Below, piece by piece: positions 50,001-61,800 of a stretch of DNA of 64,000 bases. A program made the position numbers and the translations under genes. The notes below the pieces were generated by a model that saw nothing but the letters and a program-made list of their open reading frames with translations, had not been told where the DNA came from and searched no databases. Source of the stretch: Limanda limanda (lineage: Eukaryota; Chordata; Actinopteri; Pleuronectiformes; Pleuronectidae); contig NC_083655.1 of the NCBI RefSeq assembly GCF_963576545.1, positions 14,432,440 to 14,496,439 on the forward strand, written 5' to 3'. Numbering within the stretch: position 1 is the first letter of the stretch; every line of letters starts with the position of its first letter.

Positions 50001-53000
50001 CAGTAGTAAAAAAAAGACAATCTCTTGTCCGGTTAATCTTTTATCCTTTTATGCATCGCAATGTAATATATCTGGTACAGGCAGAAAACTTACGCCAAGG
50101 TAAATCAGTCAGACATGGCTCTCATCCCTTCAGCAGTATTGAACTGATAAGATATGGTTACACAATAAATCAACTGTGCTCACACCACGCGTTCTCTCTC
50201 AACCAGAGGATAGCACTAACACACCCACTCAAACATGCACATTCTACTGCTGCTGGCCTACGCAGATCCCACACTGAGCCCACTGCCCAACACGATGAGG
50301 CAGCTAACGAAATATTAACACGTACAACTTGAGTCCCCTGCAACCATTACCCGACAGAACAAATTAAACGACCGGACAGTTTTCTGTGAAGAGACACTCC
50401 TGGTTCACTTTCAACTCACTTGTTCCTGTGCAGGGGAAAATCACTGCTTAGGATCTGCACAGGCCTGTGTTGCTTTGTGAGCCTTTGTGCGCAATTAATT
50501 TTGATCTTTCTTTCTCGACCTTAACATGGACCATCATGCACAGCTCCAAATCCACCTTGCCTTCAGGGGTGACTCCATGACCTCAAAAGAGCATAATCTC
50601 AGTCAAGCTATTACAAAAGCCTGACATGATGCGACATGAGACAGAAGCAGAGAGATATGTGATAGGGGAGGGAGGGAGATCTTCATGTTCGTCGGCTGCT
50701 TCCTCAGTTCCAAGGCCAACACAGCTTGGTGTTTTGAATCCTGCCTCCGCCAGAGGCAACAGAAGAAACAGTACAATATGCTCTGCCATAACAGTCCCTG
50801 TAAACCTGCCAATTCAACCCGTCGAACGAGGAGCTGCTGCTCAGACAGTACGTGCTGGAGCTCCATGATCACATGATCACATGTTAACCTACAATAGATC
50901 TCAAATGTACATGAAATCTGAACAGGCTCTGTTTAGCCTACAGCCAAAAAGAGTAGGACTGCAACTAGGGGTTACTTTCATTGTTCCCGAACCTGTGGTC
51001 TAAACTTAGAATTCATTCCAGAAAACTGAGAGAAGGTTGTCACACTTTCTGTCCTTGATGTCTTTAAATAATTGGTTTTGTCTAAGTAACAATATACGGG
51101 ACCCAAAGTTAATCTATTAACAGTGATTTGAAGAGTTTGAATTCTCAGATTCAGAGAAGCAAGAAATAGCGACTTAAACCATGTTGGAGCTTTTTCTCCC
51201 ATCTGATTGATCAATTTCATCAAGTGATTGTTTCTGCTTGTGGTGAATCTGTGGCTGCAGAGTTACAAACCACACAGTGAGATTTTTGATTAATCGGGAA
51301 CTATTATTACAATTGTTTTTAATATTCTGAATTCACTGGCCTCTTCCAGCCTCTGTATGAAGTAACATCGTCCATGTTAGTTTAGTCTAGTTGCAGATCA
51401 TAAACAGTTGCCGTTCCAGCTGCAGCACGTGGTGGAAGTTAACATTGACATGATGCTCCTCGTGTTGTTACCCTGTTGCGTAATGTACATTAACAATTAA
51501 CAAACTAGAACGTTGCTCAGAGAGTGCATACCTCGCCTGAGGCTTATATCCTATCTTGTGATGTTAAAGAAGGTGAAAAATAAATTCCTGGATCTGTTCC
51601 AAAATTTTATGAGTTAGTCTTTGGGTCACATCCCATCCCAGTATAAGATTAAGTCATCCTGCTGAGTGACAGGCAGACAAACAACCAAACAGAAAGATTA
51701 ACAAACGCCATTTAAAATATAACCTACTTGGCTGAGGTATTAGATTGGTATCACACCTGTATTTTATTCTCTTTGTGTGTCTACATATTTTAGGGCTGCA
51801 TCGAAAGATTATTCTCATGATCTAATCATTTTTTGATTATTTTCTAAATTGACTGATGAGTTTTTGGGGCGATAAAATGCCAGAAATAGCAAATCATATC
51901 ACCAGTCAACTGCGGCTTGTTTTATTTATTTGATTATCTTTATAGATTTCCAATCATCAGCACAGAGGACGACAAAAACTGAAAATGTAAAAATCTGAGA
52001 AATTAGAGCAAGTGAGCTCTTGGGATTTGTGCTTGCATTAATCATTTGATTGATTAAATTATTTATAGGAATGCCAGACTGATGGCAAAATATTTTTTGT
52101 TGATGCTCAAATAAATTTATCTGCTCCAACTTTTTTTCTATAAAATAATTAAATGAGACACTAAATTATCTTTCGTGGTGCCTTTTTGTTTCTGCAGAAA
52201 TACCTGAGGGATTTGGCAGGTGCTGATCAGCAGCAGCACGCACTGATGTGCACCCGGATTGACACCAATGACCAGATCTGACTCTGTCTCTGTGTTTCTC
52301 TGCACCAGTAAACAAGCGATCCTGTCCCTCTGCTCGCTCTCTGTTTAAACACTAACTTATTAATCTTTCGTGCAGGAACACTGCTTTGACTCTTAACTCC
52401 CATCTTAAAGTATGAAGCCATTGCTCGGCATAAAATTTGCATTAACCAATGAACCAGGTTTGGTGATTGATTAACTGAACAAGTAAAACATTCATTGTTC
52501 TGTTTCCAGCTTATTTCTATCAATCAAACTGGCTGTGAGTCAGTGAAAACAGAGGGACATCTCATTTTTCAGTTTTTAAACTAAACAAATACACCTGAAA
52601 CATTTATTTTGAGATGAATCAGTAGAGTTAATGTGCATTCTAATGTAAATGGGACTATGGATTGTTGTCAAAGTACTTTGGTGACCTCTGACCTGACATC
52701 GATAAAACATTTGACCTGTGCTGCAGCCGTGAAACGTGCCCGCTCTGTGTGAGCCGTTTGTTTTGATGCATCGTGGGCTGATGACCAACTGTTATTTTTG
52801 CATTGTGGTGTGTGTCTCATACAAGTATGTCGGTGTGTTCTCCATCGCAGGTCAGCCTGGGTTGTGGGTGTGTGCGTCCAGATCTGCCAGCTAACACTTA
52901 CATAACAAAAGATCCAGGCTGAACCCGAGTGTGGGTGTTCCCGGCACTGACAAACACTTAATGCCCCAACTAATGATCAACACCCTTAACTGCTTTTTTC

Positions 53001-54178
53001 AAGTATCATCTTCCAGTTAATAAAGTTAATGAGTTGGCGGTGGTAAGAGCAGATGGTCAGGACAGAATGAGACTTGTTCTGCCACACCTTCATCCCTTGT
53101 CACACTTCCAGCATGGGTGTTTATCTTGCAGCAAATAGATGGATATGATATAAGAAACAGAGCTGTGGGCATGCAGCTACAGCTTGAACATGGTGCTGAC
53201 AGATAACCTGAAGGCCTGAGTGTGCAAGCACTGTATGTCAGGCATGTTAAACCACTGAGGCTGAAATGCACCAAACTACTAGTTAAACCCTTGTTACTGA
53301 TTATACTAGTTTGTGATATTTAAGAGTCCAACAGGCCCTGGAACGCTCCACATTCCACATATACGTCACATTTCATTTACAAAGGGAAGACCACGTCTCC
53401 ACCAAACTTGACTTAAAAAAAGGGCACTTTTCCCAAACCAAGACCAAAAAGAACCACTTTTATAGAGTTGTATTGGATAAGTTTGTGTTACTTTCACGAT
53501 CACTACACTCACATGTATCAAAACTACGACATAAAACACGTGGAAGTGAAAGTATTTTTCTTCCTCTTGCGGCTGTCAAAGTACGGTCACGGTCCTGCGG
53601 CTGATCCACGAGGAACATGTAAATACGGCTGCAATTGTTATCAACCGAAATCACACAAATAAAGTCACACACCGTTACGTCTATTTGTTTTAGCTGTTAA
53701 ACGTGTGTTTGCTTTCCAGACCAGCACTGAAACCCTAAATGTGCAGATTTGTCAACGGAGTTCGGCGTGAGTTTCTAAAAAGACTCCAGCAAATATTTTA
53801 AAAAAGTGCATAACTGGTATATATCTGCACCGATGTGACCGAAACGCAGCCGTGAATCGTGACATCTCCTCGTTTGGCTGCGAGACACAGATCTGCTTCC
53901 AGGCGAGAGCTGGAACACCTCAATGTGCAGATTTGTCAACGGAGTTCGGTTTGGGTTTCTCACACCGCGGCCAAAATGTCTCCGGCGGATATTAAAAAGT
54001 TGTCAACAACATCCAACAAGCACAAGAACCGTCTAAACTCCGCAAGAAGAACAAGTGTTGGGTGAAATAGCGTGAAAAGCAGTCGGTGCAGTTACCTTGT
54101 CCGCAGGGTTCGTGTGGTGCTGCGTGCGGGCGGAGCAGCTCTGAGCCGCAGCTCTCCTCCTGCGTCACTTGTTGACAT
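41067..54178 (-). CDS. Large Ser/Thr/Pro-rich protein of unknown identity, 5.2 kb terminal exon
   Basis: Model of four coding exons on the minus strand: 54178-54096 (ATG at 54178), 49596-49481, 49374-49218, and 46260 or 46263 to 41067. Phases (2, 1, 2) agree at every junction and give about 1849 aa. The last exon's open frame alone exceeds 1730 codons, far beyond chance. Exons 2-3 encode a compact, conserved-looking region (VERLQLENHIAVEI, NFQKPYGQRFSSSLLITL), residues about 28-118. The rest is low-complexity Ser/Thr/Pro with RVTFED (RVTF at 954-957, a PP1 docking motif), TSIP (531-534, EB1-type), a FPWKWKK segment, and an acidic C-terminus ending ETEL (class I PDZ-ligand form). No folded domain or signal peptide is visible. 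A scaffold or cytoskeletal adaptor is inference only. Exon 1 is the weakest part. Confidence 0.8.
48502..48861. mobile_element. MITE with 19-bp terminal inverted repeats
   Basis: TGTATATAAAGATGGACGA at 48502-48520 is repeated exactly inverted at 48843-48861. The 360-bp interior has no coding potential, so this is a non-autonomous DNA element. It lies in the last intron of the large minus-strand gene. Related ends occur near 19161-19185, 13674-13688 and 55033-55049. A target-site duplication is not obvious. Confidence 0.85.
49640..49745. repeat. Dispersed repeat fragment
   Basis: GCAGCTGGGGGAGGAAGTGC and CCTTGCTGAAGGGCACTTC resemble a common fish repeat. A related CCTTGCTCAAGGGCACC is at about 22299-22315. 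Located in intron 1 of the large minus-strand gene. Confidence 0.4.
51791..52000. repeat. GGGCTGCA... AT-rich MITE-like repeat
   Basis: TAGGGCTGCATCGAAAGATT followed by TTGATTATTTTCTAAATTG and a GATAAAATGCCAGAAAT block matches a very widespread teleost non-autonomous element. Its far end is unclear and may extend to about 52150. It sits in intron 1 of the large gene. Confidence 0.55.
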
Positions 54179-54300
54179 CCTCCTCCTCGAACCGGTTCAG
54201 TGACACTTCGCTGTTCACACCGACCGGTCCACGTGTCCAGAACAGATCCGGAGCGGAGCGGATTCCGCAGCAGCAGCAGTGAAAGTCAAGGTGTCCGCGT
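54096..54300 (-). promoter_or_regulatory. GC-rich first exon and promoter of the large minus-strand gene
   Basis: CpG-rich block with the minus-strand donor ACAAG|GTAACT at 54096/54095. An ATG at 54178-54176 opens a frame to the donor in the phase needed by exon 2; the base at -3 is A. The exon could instead be entirely 5' UTR. No TATA box is seen. Confidence 0.5.
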
Positions 54301-54631
54301 GGAGGTCAAAGTTCAACACCTGCTTCCCACAGGTGGGACAGTAAAAGCTGCACCGGCCGCGTCCCATTTCTCAAGTCCTGCTCCAGAAGTTTCCTTCCCA
54401 GGACACTGTCCAGCCCACCTTTGATTCGTTTTTGTTTTATGAGAGATATTGAGAAATTAATATGTTATTACACTTCTATTACACTTCTTTTACAGACAAA
54501 GTAACTCACATTTATTGTTTCATCCATTTGGCAGATTTTTGTGTGCAAAACCTTAAAAGGAAGCTTCTTTTCAAATCATAAATGCACCACGATTCAAGTC
54601 ATAATTTACTTAATGTATACAAATGTGAATT

Positions 54632-54953
54632 AAATGGATAGTTCACCCCAAAAGTGTATTCACTCATGATCTACTCGCCACTATGCCGATGGAGGGGTGG
54701 GTGAAGTGTTCGAGTCCACAAAACACTTTTGGAGTTTCAGGGGTAAACAGCGTTGCAGCCAAATCCAACACAGTTGAAATAACTGGTGACCACTTATTCA
54801 TGTTTTAAAACACAACAGAAAAAAAACCATTCCTCAATACTGCTCCTGTGGCGTCATCCAAGTTTCTGAAGGCCCCACCATTCGAATTTGGCTTGAAACT
54901 GCATCATTTACACCAAGTTTTTAGCCTTTATTTTTCGGTGAACTATCCCTCTA
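54632..54953. mobile_element. MITE with GGATAGTTCACC inverted ends
   Basis: GGATAGTTCACC at 54636-54647 is matched inverted by GGTGAACTATCC at 54937-54948. The outer flanks TTAAAT and CTCTAA suggest a degraded TTAA-like target. The AT-rich interior has no frame. This end sequence is one of the commonest MITE signatures in teleost genomes. Confidence 0.85.
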
Positions 54954-55845
54954 AGACCAAACCAAAGAACTATACCCAAAATGACAGACACCATCTTTGA
55001 GAAAAAAGTATTTGACGTTTAGGGAGCTGTCATGTCATCCATATATACAGTCCGTAATTATACTAGCCACCAAAAAGCTGATCTCATAAAAATGATCATG
55101 TATCTATTAAAACATTAACTTAAAAAATGTCCTCATCTGTCTTTAGATACAATTCTTCATACACATCATTATTAGTGCACTCAGATGGTCTGTATCCTGC
55201 AACTGAATACACAGGCTTTGATTCTAACTGATTGAGGAAGGTTTGCATTGATTCCTGAGGGATTATATTCTCCAGGCAACTGTGCAAGAATTGATCAGAA
55301 CTGAGCCCACATTTCATCAGTTTTCTCTTTTACTCTAAATTCCAGGGAAAACGTGTTGAAGGTTTTTTTCCTGTCAATCTGACTTCCACACCCTCCTCAG
55401 CCACCTGGCACCAACTCTCCACAGCGCCCTCTCCCTGTCATCGCTGCTGAGATGAAGAAGGCATCCTCAACTTTATCTGATGCATAGCACCCTTGTTAGT
55501 TAGAAACACCAAACTGAAGTTACAAGATAATCTCAAAGGTTTTAATATTAGGTGAAAACAATATGTGCAGAATAATTCTACAAGGGACTAGCTTGTGTTG
55601 CCCTGGGTCCAAAACTCAAAGACAATAGATCTACACTGCACATGGAAATGTACGTGACACATTCATCCATAGTTTTAAAGGCTGACATTTATTCAAAAAA
55701 ATCACCAATCTAGAAAAATGTAATAAATAATCATGCAGAAAAATTCACAATTTCCACAAAAACTTCCCCAGACTAGTTAGGAAGTTTATGACAAACTGGT
55801 TATTAAACTAGAACCTTCCCTATAACATGTCAAGATAAACTCAGT

Positions 55846-56235
55846 GTGCACTTTATTAGGAACAGCATGCTAACACTAAGAAGTTCTCACCATTGTTCTC
55901 ACATACCCAAAGTTCTTTATGTAATGGATTCCACAAGAGGCAACATTCTCCTCCGCATCGACCTCATTACACGACACATCATCTCTGCAGATCTGTCAGC
56001 TGCACATCCACACTGTGTGAATCTCCTGTTCCAAATCTCTAAGGTGTTCTGCTGGATTCACATCAAGGGCCACTGACGTTCACTGAACTCACTGCATGTT
56101 CATGAAACCAGTTTGAGGCGACATTTGCGATGCAACATCACATGGAGCATCATTCTGCAGGAAGTAGCCGTTAGAAGATAGTAAACTGTGGCCATGAAGA
56201 GATTAACATGATCAACAACAACACTCAAATGGTTC
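55846..56235 (-). mobile_element. Degenerate Tc1/mariner transposon fragment
   Basis: Read on the minus strand, the block corresponds to the 3' part of a fish Tc1-like transposase gene. Plus-strand hallmarks are TTTATTAGGAACA at the outer end, GTCAGCTGCACATCC, GTGAATCTCC, GGTGTTCTGCTGGATTCACA, ATGTTCATGAAACCAG and CATTCTGCAGGAAGTAGCC. Many substitutions and small deletions destroy the frame, so it is inactive. The 5' part is missing. Confidence 0.75.
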
Positions 56236-56849
56236 ATTGAAATAATTATAGTAATATTGGTGTGTGTCCAGTGCAGCCTCAGATCTGTCACCTGCAGCCC
56301 GAAAAGAAACCAGATGAGGTCAGTGTTGTTCCATAGAAAAGAAAAACACATTTTCATGAGACTAGAGCTGATACGTGATGTAGACCGGCAGATAAAATCA
56401 CAATATCACGGAATAACATCATAATGATGACGTTTTATTTTTGATTATAGATGGTAAAACTTCAAATCGTTATAAAATAATTAACTTCAATTATATTGGT
56501 TGTTTGCATGCAAAAGACAGAAAGACAGCCACACAAATGTATATAAAACAACCCAAAACATTAAAGGATGAATTCAAATTTCAAAAGCATGTATTTACTT
56601 TAATTTACCTTCTTTTTAGAAAGAAAGAATTTTGAATTTTAAAACAATTATAGTTCATACCATTATAACACGTTAAAATGTTCTGCCATTACGAATTAAA
56701 CATGCAATTACAAATTTATAATTTTTCAAAACAAATACACATTCAATAATTGTAGCTTCATCATTTGCATCAGATTTCAGTGTCTGTGTAAAACATGTCT
56801 CCAGGACCTTTTAATAGAATATAATCCAGTGGTTGTCAGAGCTGTGGAG

Positions 56850-57129
56850 GAAAACCTCCTCCTCCTCCTCCACCCTCTCCTCCTCCTCCCTCTCCTCCCC
56901 CCGCACACAGAGGATGCGGGACAGTGTGCGTGGTCCTGACTCCTCAGATCATCCCGAGCACAGTCCGGACAGGGGGCCGCCTCCACGCTGCATGGGATCA
57001 CATCTCTTCAGGAGCCTCTTCTCTTCTCAATTTTGTATTTCCTCCAGATTCTCCCGGCCTCTCTGTGCGGGCTCATGACGGAGCTCGGATCTGCACGATG
57101 GGGATAATTGTTACCATGGTTCGCTTCAA
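56850..57129 (+). promoter_or_regulatory. Possible promoter with pyrimidine tract and GC-rich block
   Basis: A CCTCCTCC-type pyrimidine tract (about 56852-56900) leads into a CpG-bearing block, unlike the AT-rich sequence on its left. It precedes a candidate first exon that ends in a GTGAGT donor. Promoter function is inferred from composition only. Confidence 0.35.
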
Positions 57130-57256
57130 ATGTGCGTGTTCCCGGAGCAGCAGCAGCTGAGGTTTTCTTCCAAAGTGCGAGTGGATCGTCACAGCGTGAT
57201 GGATCATACACATGAGAGCGCAGTGCTGAGAAAACTTTTTGTTGTTGGGATTTTGG
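57130..57256 (+). CDS. Candidate first coding exon of an unidentified gene
   Basis: ATG at 57130 opens a 42-codon frame (inner ATG at 57199) ending HESAVLRKLFVVGILG at a good donor, TTTTGG|GTGAGT, at 57256/57257. An in-frame TGA at 57076-57078 bounds it upstream. The end is hydrophobic and could start a membrane segment. I could not find a downstream exon before the window ends, so the gene is unnamed and may be noncoding. Confidence 0.3.
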
Positions 57257-58384
57257 GTGAGTTTGATCTCCGTTATTATTCATTAATAACTGAGATGTGC
57301 TGTGTGTGTGTGTGTGTGTGATGAGGAGAAATGTCCCAACATCACACAAAACTCAAAGTGGAGCCGTCTTTGCATTGTTAACCCACGTCACCACTTGCAC
57401 AGCACCAAACAATCCTCCCCAGGGTGTTACTGCACAAATACAGGTCTCATGGCAGGAGGGCACACAGCTGTACACCCAGTGTGTGTCCCTGCATGTGCAC
57501 TATAACACAGAGATGGCTGTAAGAAGTACAAGGATCATCCACCACATCTCTCAGCAGCACATGCAGTTAGTGCAGGAACACTGTACCACGGCTGTCATGC
57601 TCCAGTGGATAGACCTGACCTATATCAGGGCCAATGGGAATTTGTGGATCTGGCTCATTAGCTGGTGGTTGGTACACGGATGAATTCATGTATGAAATTA
57701 TGTTCCATGTGGTGCGAGGCTTTGACCGACAGACCCTGACAGACACACACTGGTTTAACCGTAGATGTTTGTGTTGACGCCGTGGAGATGTGTTGTCCTG
57801 TGGTGTTAGTGTTGTTTTAATCCCTGTTTTGTCCTGTGATCAGCAGTGGGAAAGAGGGTCAGCAGAGCAGAAACAGTGCTGGTTCACACACTGAGCCGAG
57901 CAGGAGCACATGTAGAGGCTCCAAGATGTGTTGATCAGGGCCCAGGTCTCTTACTGTGGTTGAGTTGATCTTATGTGTTGTGGGGAGCCCTCTCCCAAGC
58001 GGACACATGAGCTGGGTGATACAGCATTTCAATTTCAAGGTCTGCGATTTAGAAAGACTTCCCTCAGGCTCTTATCTTGAGGCAGAATGTGGCTGTTTAC
58101 CCATCAAGCCCTCTGGAGAGGTAAAGCTGAAATGGATTCAAAACACTTCAGGAATCAATTTCCACATTTTAAAGAGTATAGTAATAATATAAATAACTTC
58201 AAAACACAGTTAAGGTTTTTTAATCAAAAAAAATAAATGAAAAAGTTAATATAATAATAAATAAAAGAATAAAAGAGCTAAAATTTAAGGAAGACTCCCC
58301 ATTACAATAATGAAAACTATAGTTAGATACAATTAGGGAACACAATACTATAAAAGTATATTTGAAGCTTTGATTCAAAGGACT

Positions 58385-58950
58385 TGGCCTGCGGTGTTTC
58401 CTGGGGCAGAGTGTTCCAGAGCCTCAAGGCTCTTATTTCAAAATCTCTGTAATAGTGTTTTGTAAGTGATTAAAAAAACCTTAAAACACACTGGAAACCA
58501 GAGTAAAGAGGCTATAACCAGGAGGATGTGGTCCAACCTGTTTACTCTGGCAAAAATTCTGGCAGCTGACTTTTGTACTGTCTCAAGACGCTCTACATTT
58601 GCAGTTGCAAATAGACTTTTGCACTAATAAGAAACTATTAAAAGCTATTTGAAGAGCAGGCAGCATTAGAGCACAGAGTTACAGATGAGAAATTAATAAA
58701 AAATAAAACGTTATAAAAAGATTTCCTCTGGGAGATTGTTTCAAAGAGTGGGAGCTCTGACAGAAAAGGCCCAGGGCTCCAGGGACTCCGGGCGTTCGCT
58801 GGGGACCTCCGGTTACGACCCGGCACATATGGTGTCAAAAGATCAGAAATTTATTTAAGTGCAAGTCCAGAAGGGGAACTAAAATTCAGCACTAAAATCT
58901 TAACATAAATTCTAAGGTTTAAAATCGGAGTACTATGCTCTGTTTTAAGT
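58385..58950. repeat. Tandemly placed fragments of teleost dispersed repeats
   Basis: First part (58385-58620): GGGGCAGAGTGTTCCAGAGC, CACACTGGAAACCAGAGTAA, TGTACTGTCTCAAGACGC. Second part (58720-58950): AAAGAGTGGGAGCTCTGACA, AATTCAGCACTAAAATC. Both resemble the family fragments at 7960-8150 and 19690-19820. They appear to be separate insertions or a broken long element. Confidence 0.5.
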
Positions 58951-59902
58951 TGAAAGGAGGATGTTCATGTTGAGACTCCCCTGGATCTCTGCCATGTCAC
59001 AGCTGTGGCCCTACAGCTCCGTGCAGCCACGCAGAAAACCAGCTTACAGGCTCCTTTTCTCAATTAAAACATCATTAAGGGTCAGTCTCTGTAAATACTG
59101 AGCATCACAAAACACTTTACACACGATCAAACGTCTCTTATTTATTTTCAGAGTGAGTACAAATGATAAGCAGTGGCTTTGCTATGATATCGCTCGTCTA
59201 AAAGAGGTTCCCCATCCATATCTCCACTGGGAAAACCAAAACGTATCAAACTGAAATCGTACTTTCAGTCTAAGAGCAGGATGGTTGGTGGGTAAAGTCA
59301 GAAAAAGCATCTGCTTACCCTAATAAAAAGTGAAGCATCTTTTCTCACAATGTGGGAAGTCGCCTCGGGGGGGGCTCCCTTTGTTCCACTGGAAAACAGT
59401 TGTTTATCTTTGGGTAAAATGCTTTTCTTAGACCTGTGGTGGGAGTGCAGTGGGCTTGGATCCTCTTGGTGCATGTGGCTGATTTGATGTGCATATCTTG
59501 GGGTGTATGTTGGGGTTTATCACTTGCACATTTCAGGTTTACCAAACAAGACAAGTCACATGTACGACTTGAGAACGCCTGCTGCTTGTGTGTTTGCACA
59601 AATCCTGCTTGTGTGTGACCAGTGGATTAGTTTGCATGTGTATTATCATATTTTGGTTTGTTCAGCGTAAAGAATATTTGTCCAACGTTTAATTAATTAT
59701 AGTCTAACTCATATAGTATATTGAAAACATTGCACATGAATGGTGTTATTACACATGAAAAGAAAAATAATGTGTATTTTGTTGGAATTAAGTGTCTGAT
59801 TATAATCTGTGGTCCTCCCTGCAGAAGGAGGAGGAGTAATACAGTGTACCCTTTAATTTAATTGAATGTGAGTGTGAGGATGAATTGATGTTTAACCCTG
59901 GG

Positions 59903-59966
59903 ATATCCCGATTACCTGTCCAGGGTGGACGCCACCTCTCAAGGCTCCAGCCCCTGACGGATGGAG
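59903..59966. repeat. Fragment of the SINE-like repeat
   Basis: TACCTGTCCAGGGTGGACGC and CTCCAGCCCCTGACGGATGG match the 3' part of the same family as 33331-33575 (the part normally following GATGAACTGGCGAC). Confidence 0.55.
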
Positions 59967-61379
59967 GTTTATATTGATGAGACGTAGAGTGGCTTCAGTG
60001 GGAGTGGATGGGCCTGTAAGAAAGCGTCTCCCTGATGTTCGCCACACTTACAAACACATGAATAAAAAGAGCTGCGGGATCTCTGGGAGACAGACTGTAC
60101 CCGGTTCATTCTGCCACAGATGCCACATCTCTTGCACTTTGGTCCGTCCTGGGAGAGGGATCCCTCATCTGTGACTCTCTCTGATGTTTCTGTGTTTCTT
60201 CTCCCCTGTGAGGGTCAGAATATACTTGCTGTTAACTACCCATATGCAAGATGGCTGGTTCACATATCCTGCGTCCTCAGAAATGAGCACAACACATACG
60301 CAAGATGCAATAACCACAATAGTGAGTCCATGACAGGTTCAATGGGCACTTCAGGGCACATTATTGGTGAGAGTTTTAAAGAGGTCAGGCCAATGAGTAC
60401 ATTATCGTCACTCTATCCGTCTTAATCTTAAGATTAGCCAAATGTTGATCTCCTTGAGTGTCGCAATCTGCATTTATGTCTATTACACGCAAATCAGAAA
60501 GTCGTTCGGAGTCAAAGATTAGGGTTAGGAGTGCTCTACAATCTATAGTCTGACTTCTGTGGTGTGCTCCCTTGGGAATTTACAGTTATAAGTGTAGTAC
60601 TTTAGCAAATATACAGGAATAATAACAGTTCGGCCTATGGTTAAACAGCAAGTATTTTGTATATTAGTTTTTCTTTACTCTATATTCACAAATTGTGATC
60701 TGTGAGTATAAGCTATACAAAATAAACTTGAATGATAGAACCTTCCCAGTTATAACAGGTGTAGCTCGTCCACAGCCATAGATGTGCAGTGAGAGAGCGT
60801 ATTGGGAGCATTATTAATCTTTCAGATGGCTGTTAAAGATTCAGACATCATCAGAAGAGACTTGAACTTTGAACGCACCACAGAGCATTTCTGATGAAGC
60901 AGCGTGTGGTCAACACACTGCAGAAGTAGTTTACACTCTACAGATGCTCATAATAATTGTCTGTTATTATGATGACCTGATTTAACTGTCAGCCAGAAGC
61001 CATCATACCATCATAAGTGTAGTTAGATTGGATCTCATTGGATATAATCTGAATCGTATGGTGCACAAACAAAGTGATCACATTAAAAATACAATATACT
61101 TGTTATTGTTTGGAAGCGTAGGATATCACAGGAAATACCTGTATAAAGAATGTGATTACTGATATGGAAAATGGTTTTGAACAATTATAGACCGAACAAC
61201 TGAAAATAATAAATAAAGCAATAATGAAGACGATTCATACATCTCATGAATCTGTGACCACCACGGAGGAGGCTTTATGTCTGTTAGCAGAATTACGCAA
61301 CCATGAAATTTGATGGGGCGTGAGTTAAGATTGAACCCATTTCTTTTTGGAGCAGCCGCAATCAAGCAATTGGATCTCA

Positions 61380-61800
61380 GAACTTTTCATTTCTTGTAAC
61401 ATTGCTAGATGGAGCATTTTTTTATGAATATCTCAAGAAAAAATGATCAGAGAATAAACCAGGCATATGTAGAGTGTTTATATCTATGAACAGGTGCAGT
61501 ATAGAGGGTCTTCTGTGCGGACTTGGCATGTTCGTTTGACTGTCAGCAGGGTTGCACAAAAACGACATAAATTATATTTATTGAAAGCTGTTGGGAGGGT
61601 GGACATATCTGAACAGGTGCAGATCTGGATACACCAGGGGGATTAAGTGGCCAATCAGCCATGATGGAGGTATAAGCTCTACCACTAAACCGATTTCCAC
61701 TAAACCTGGTGTTGGGATGGGTCCTGGGCTGGAGAAGAACCCATTTATATTTGGCACATTGATAAAGTGGCCAATCAGACTTGGCGGAGGTATGTGCTCT
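61380..61800. repeat. Dispersed repeat with internal duplication
   Basis: GAACAGGTGCAG occurs at about 61489 and 61611, and AAGTGGCCAATCAG at about 61647 and 61765, each followed by a related GG(A/C)GGTAT block. GGAGAAGAACCCATTTATAT and the upstream ACATTGCTAGATGGAGCATT are signatures of a repeat common in fish. Class undecided. Confidence 0.5.
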
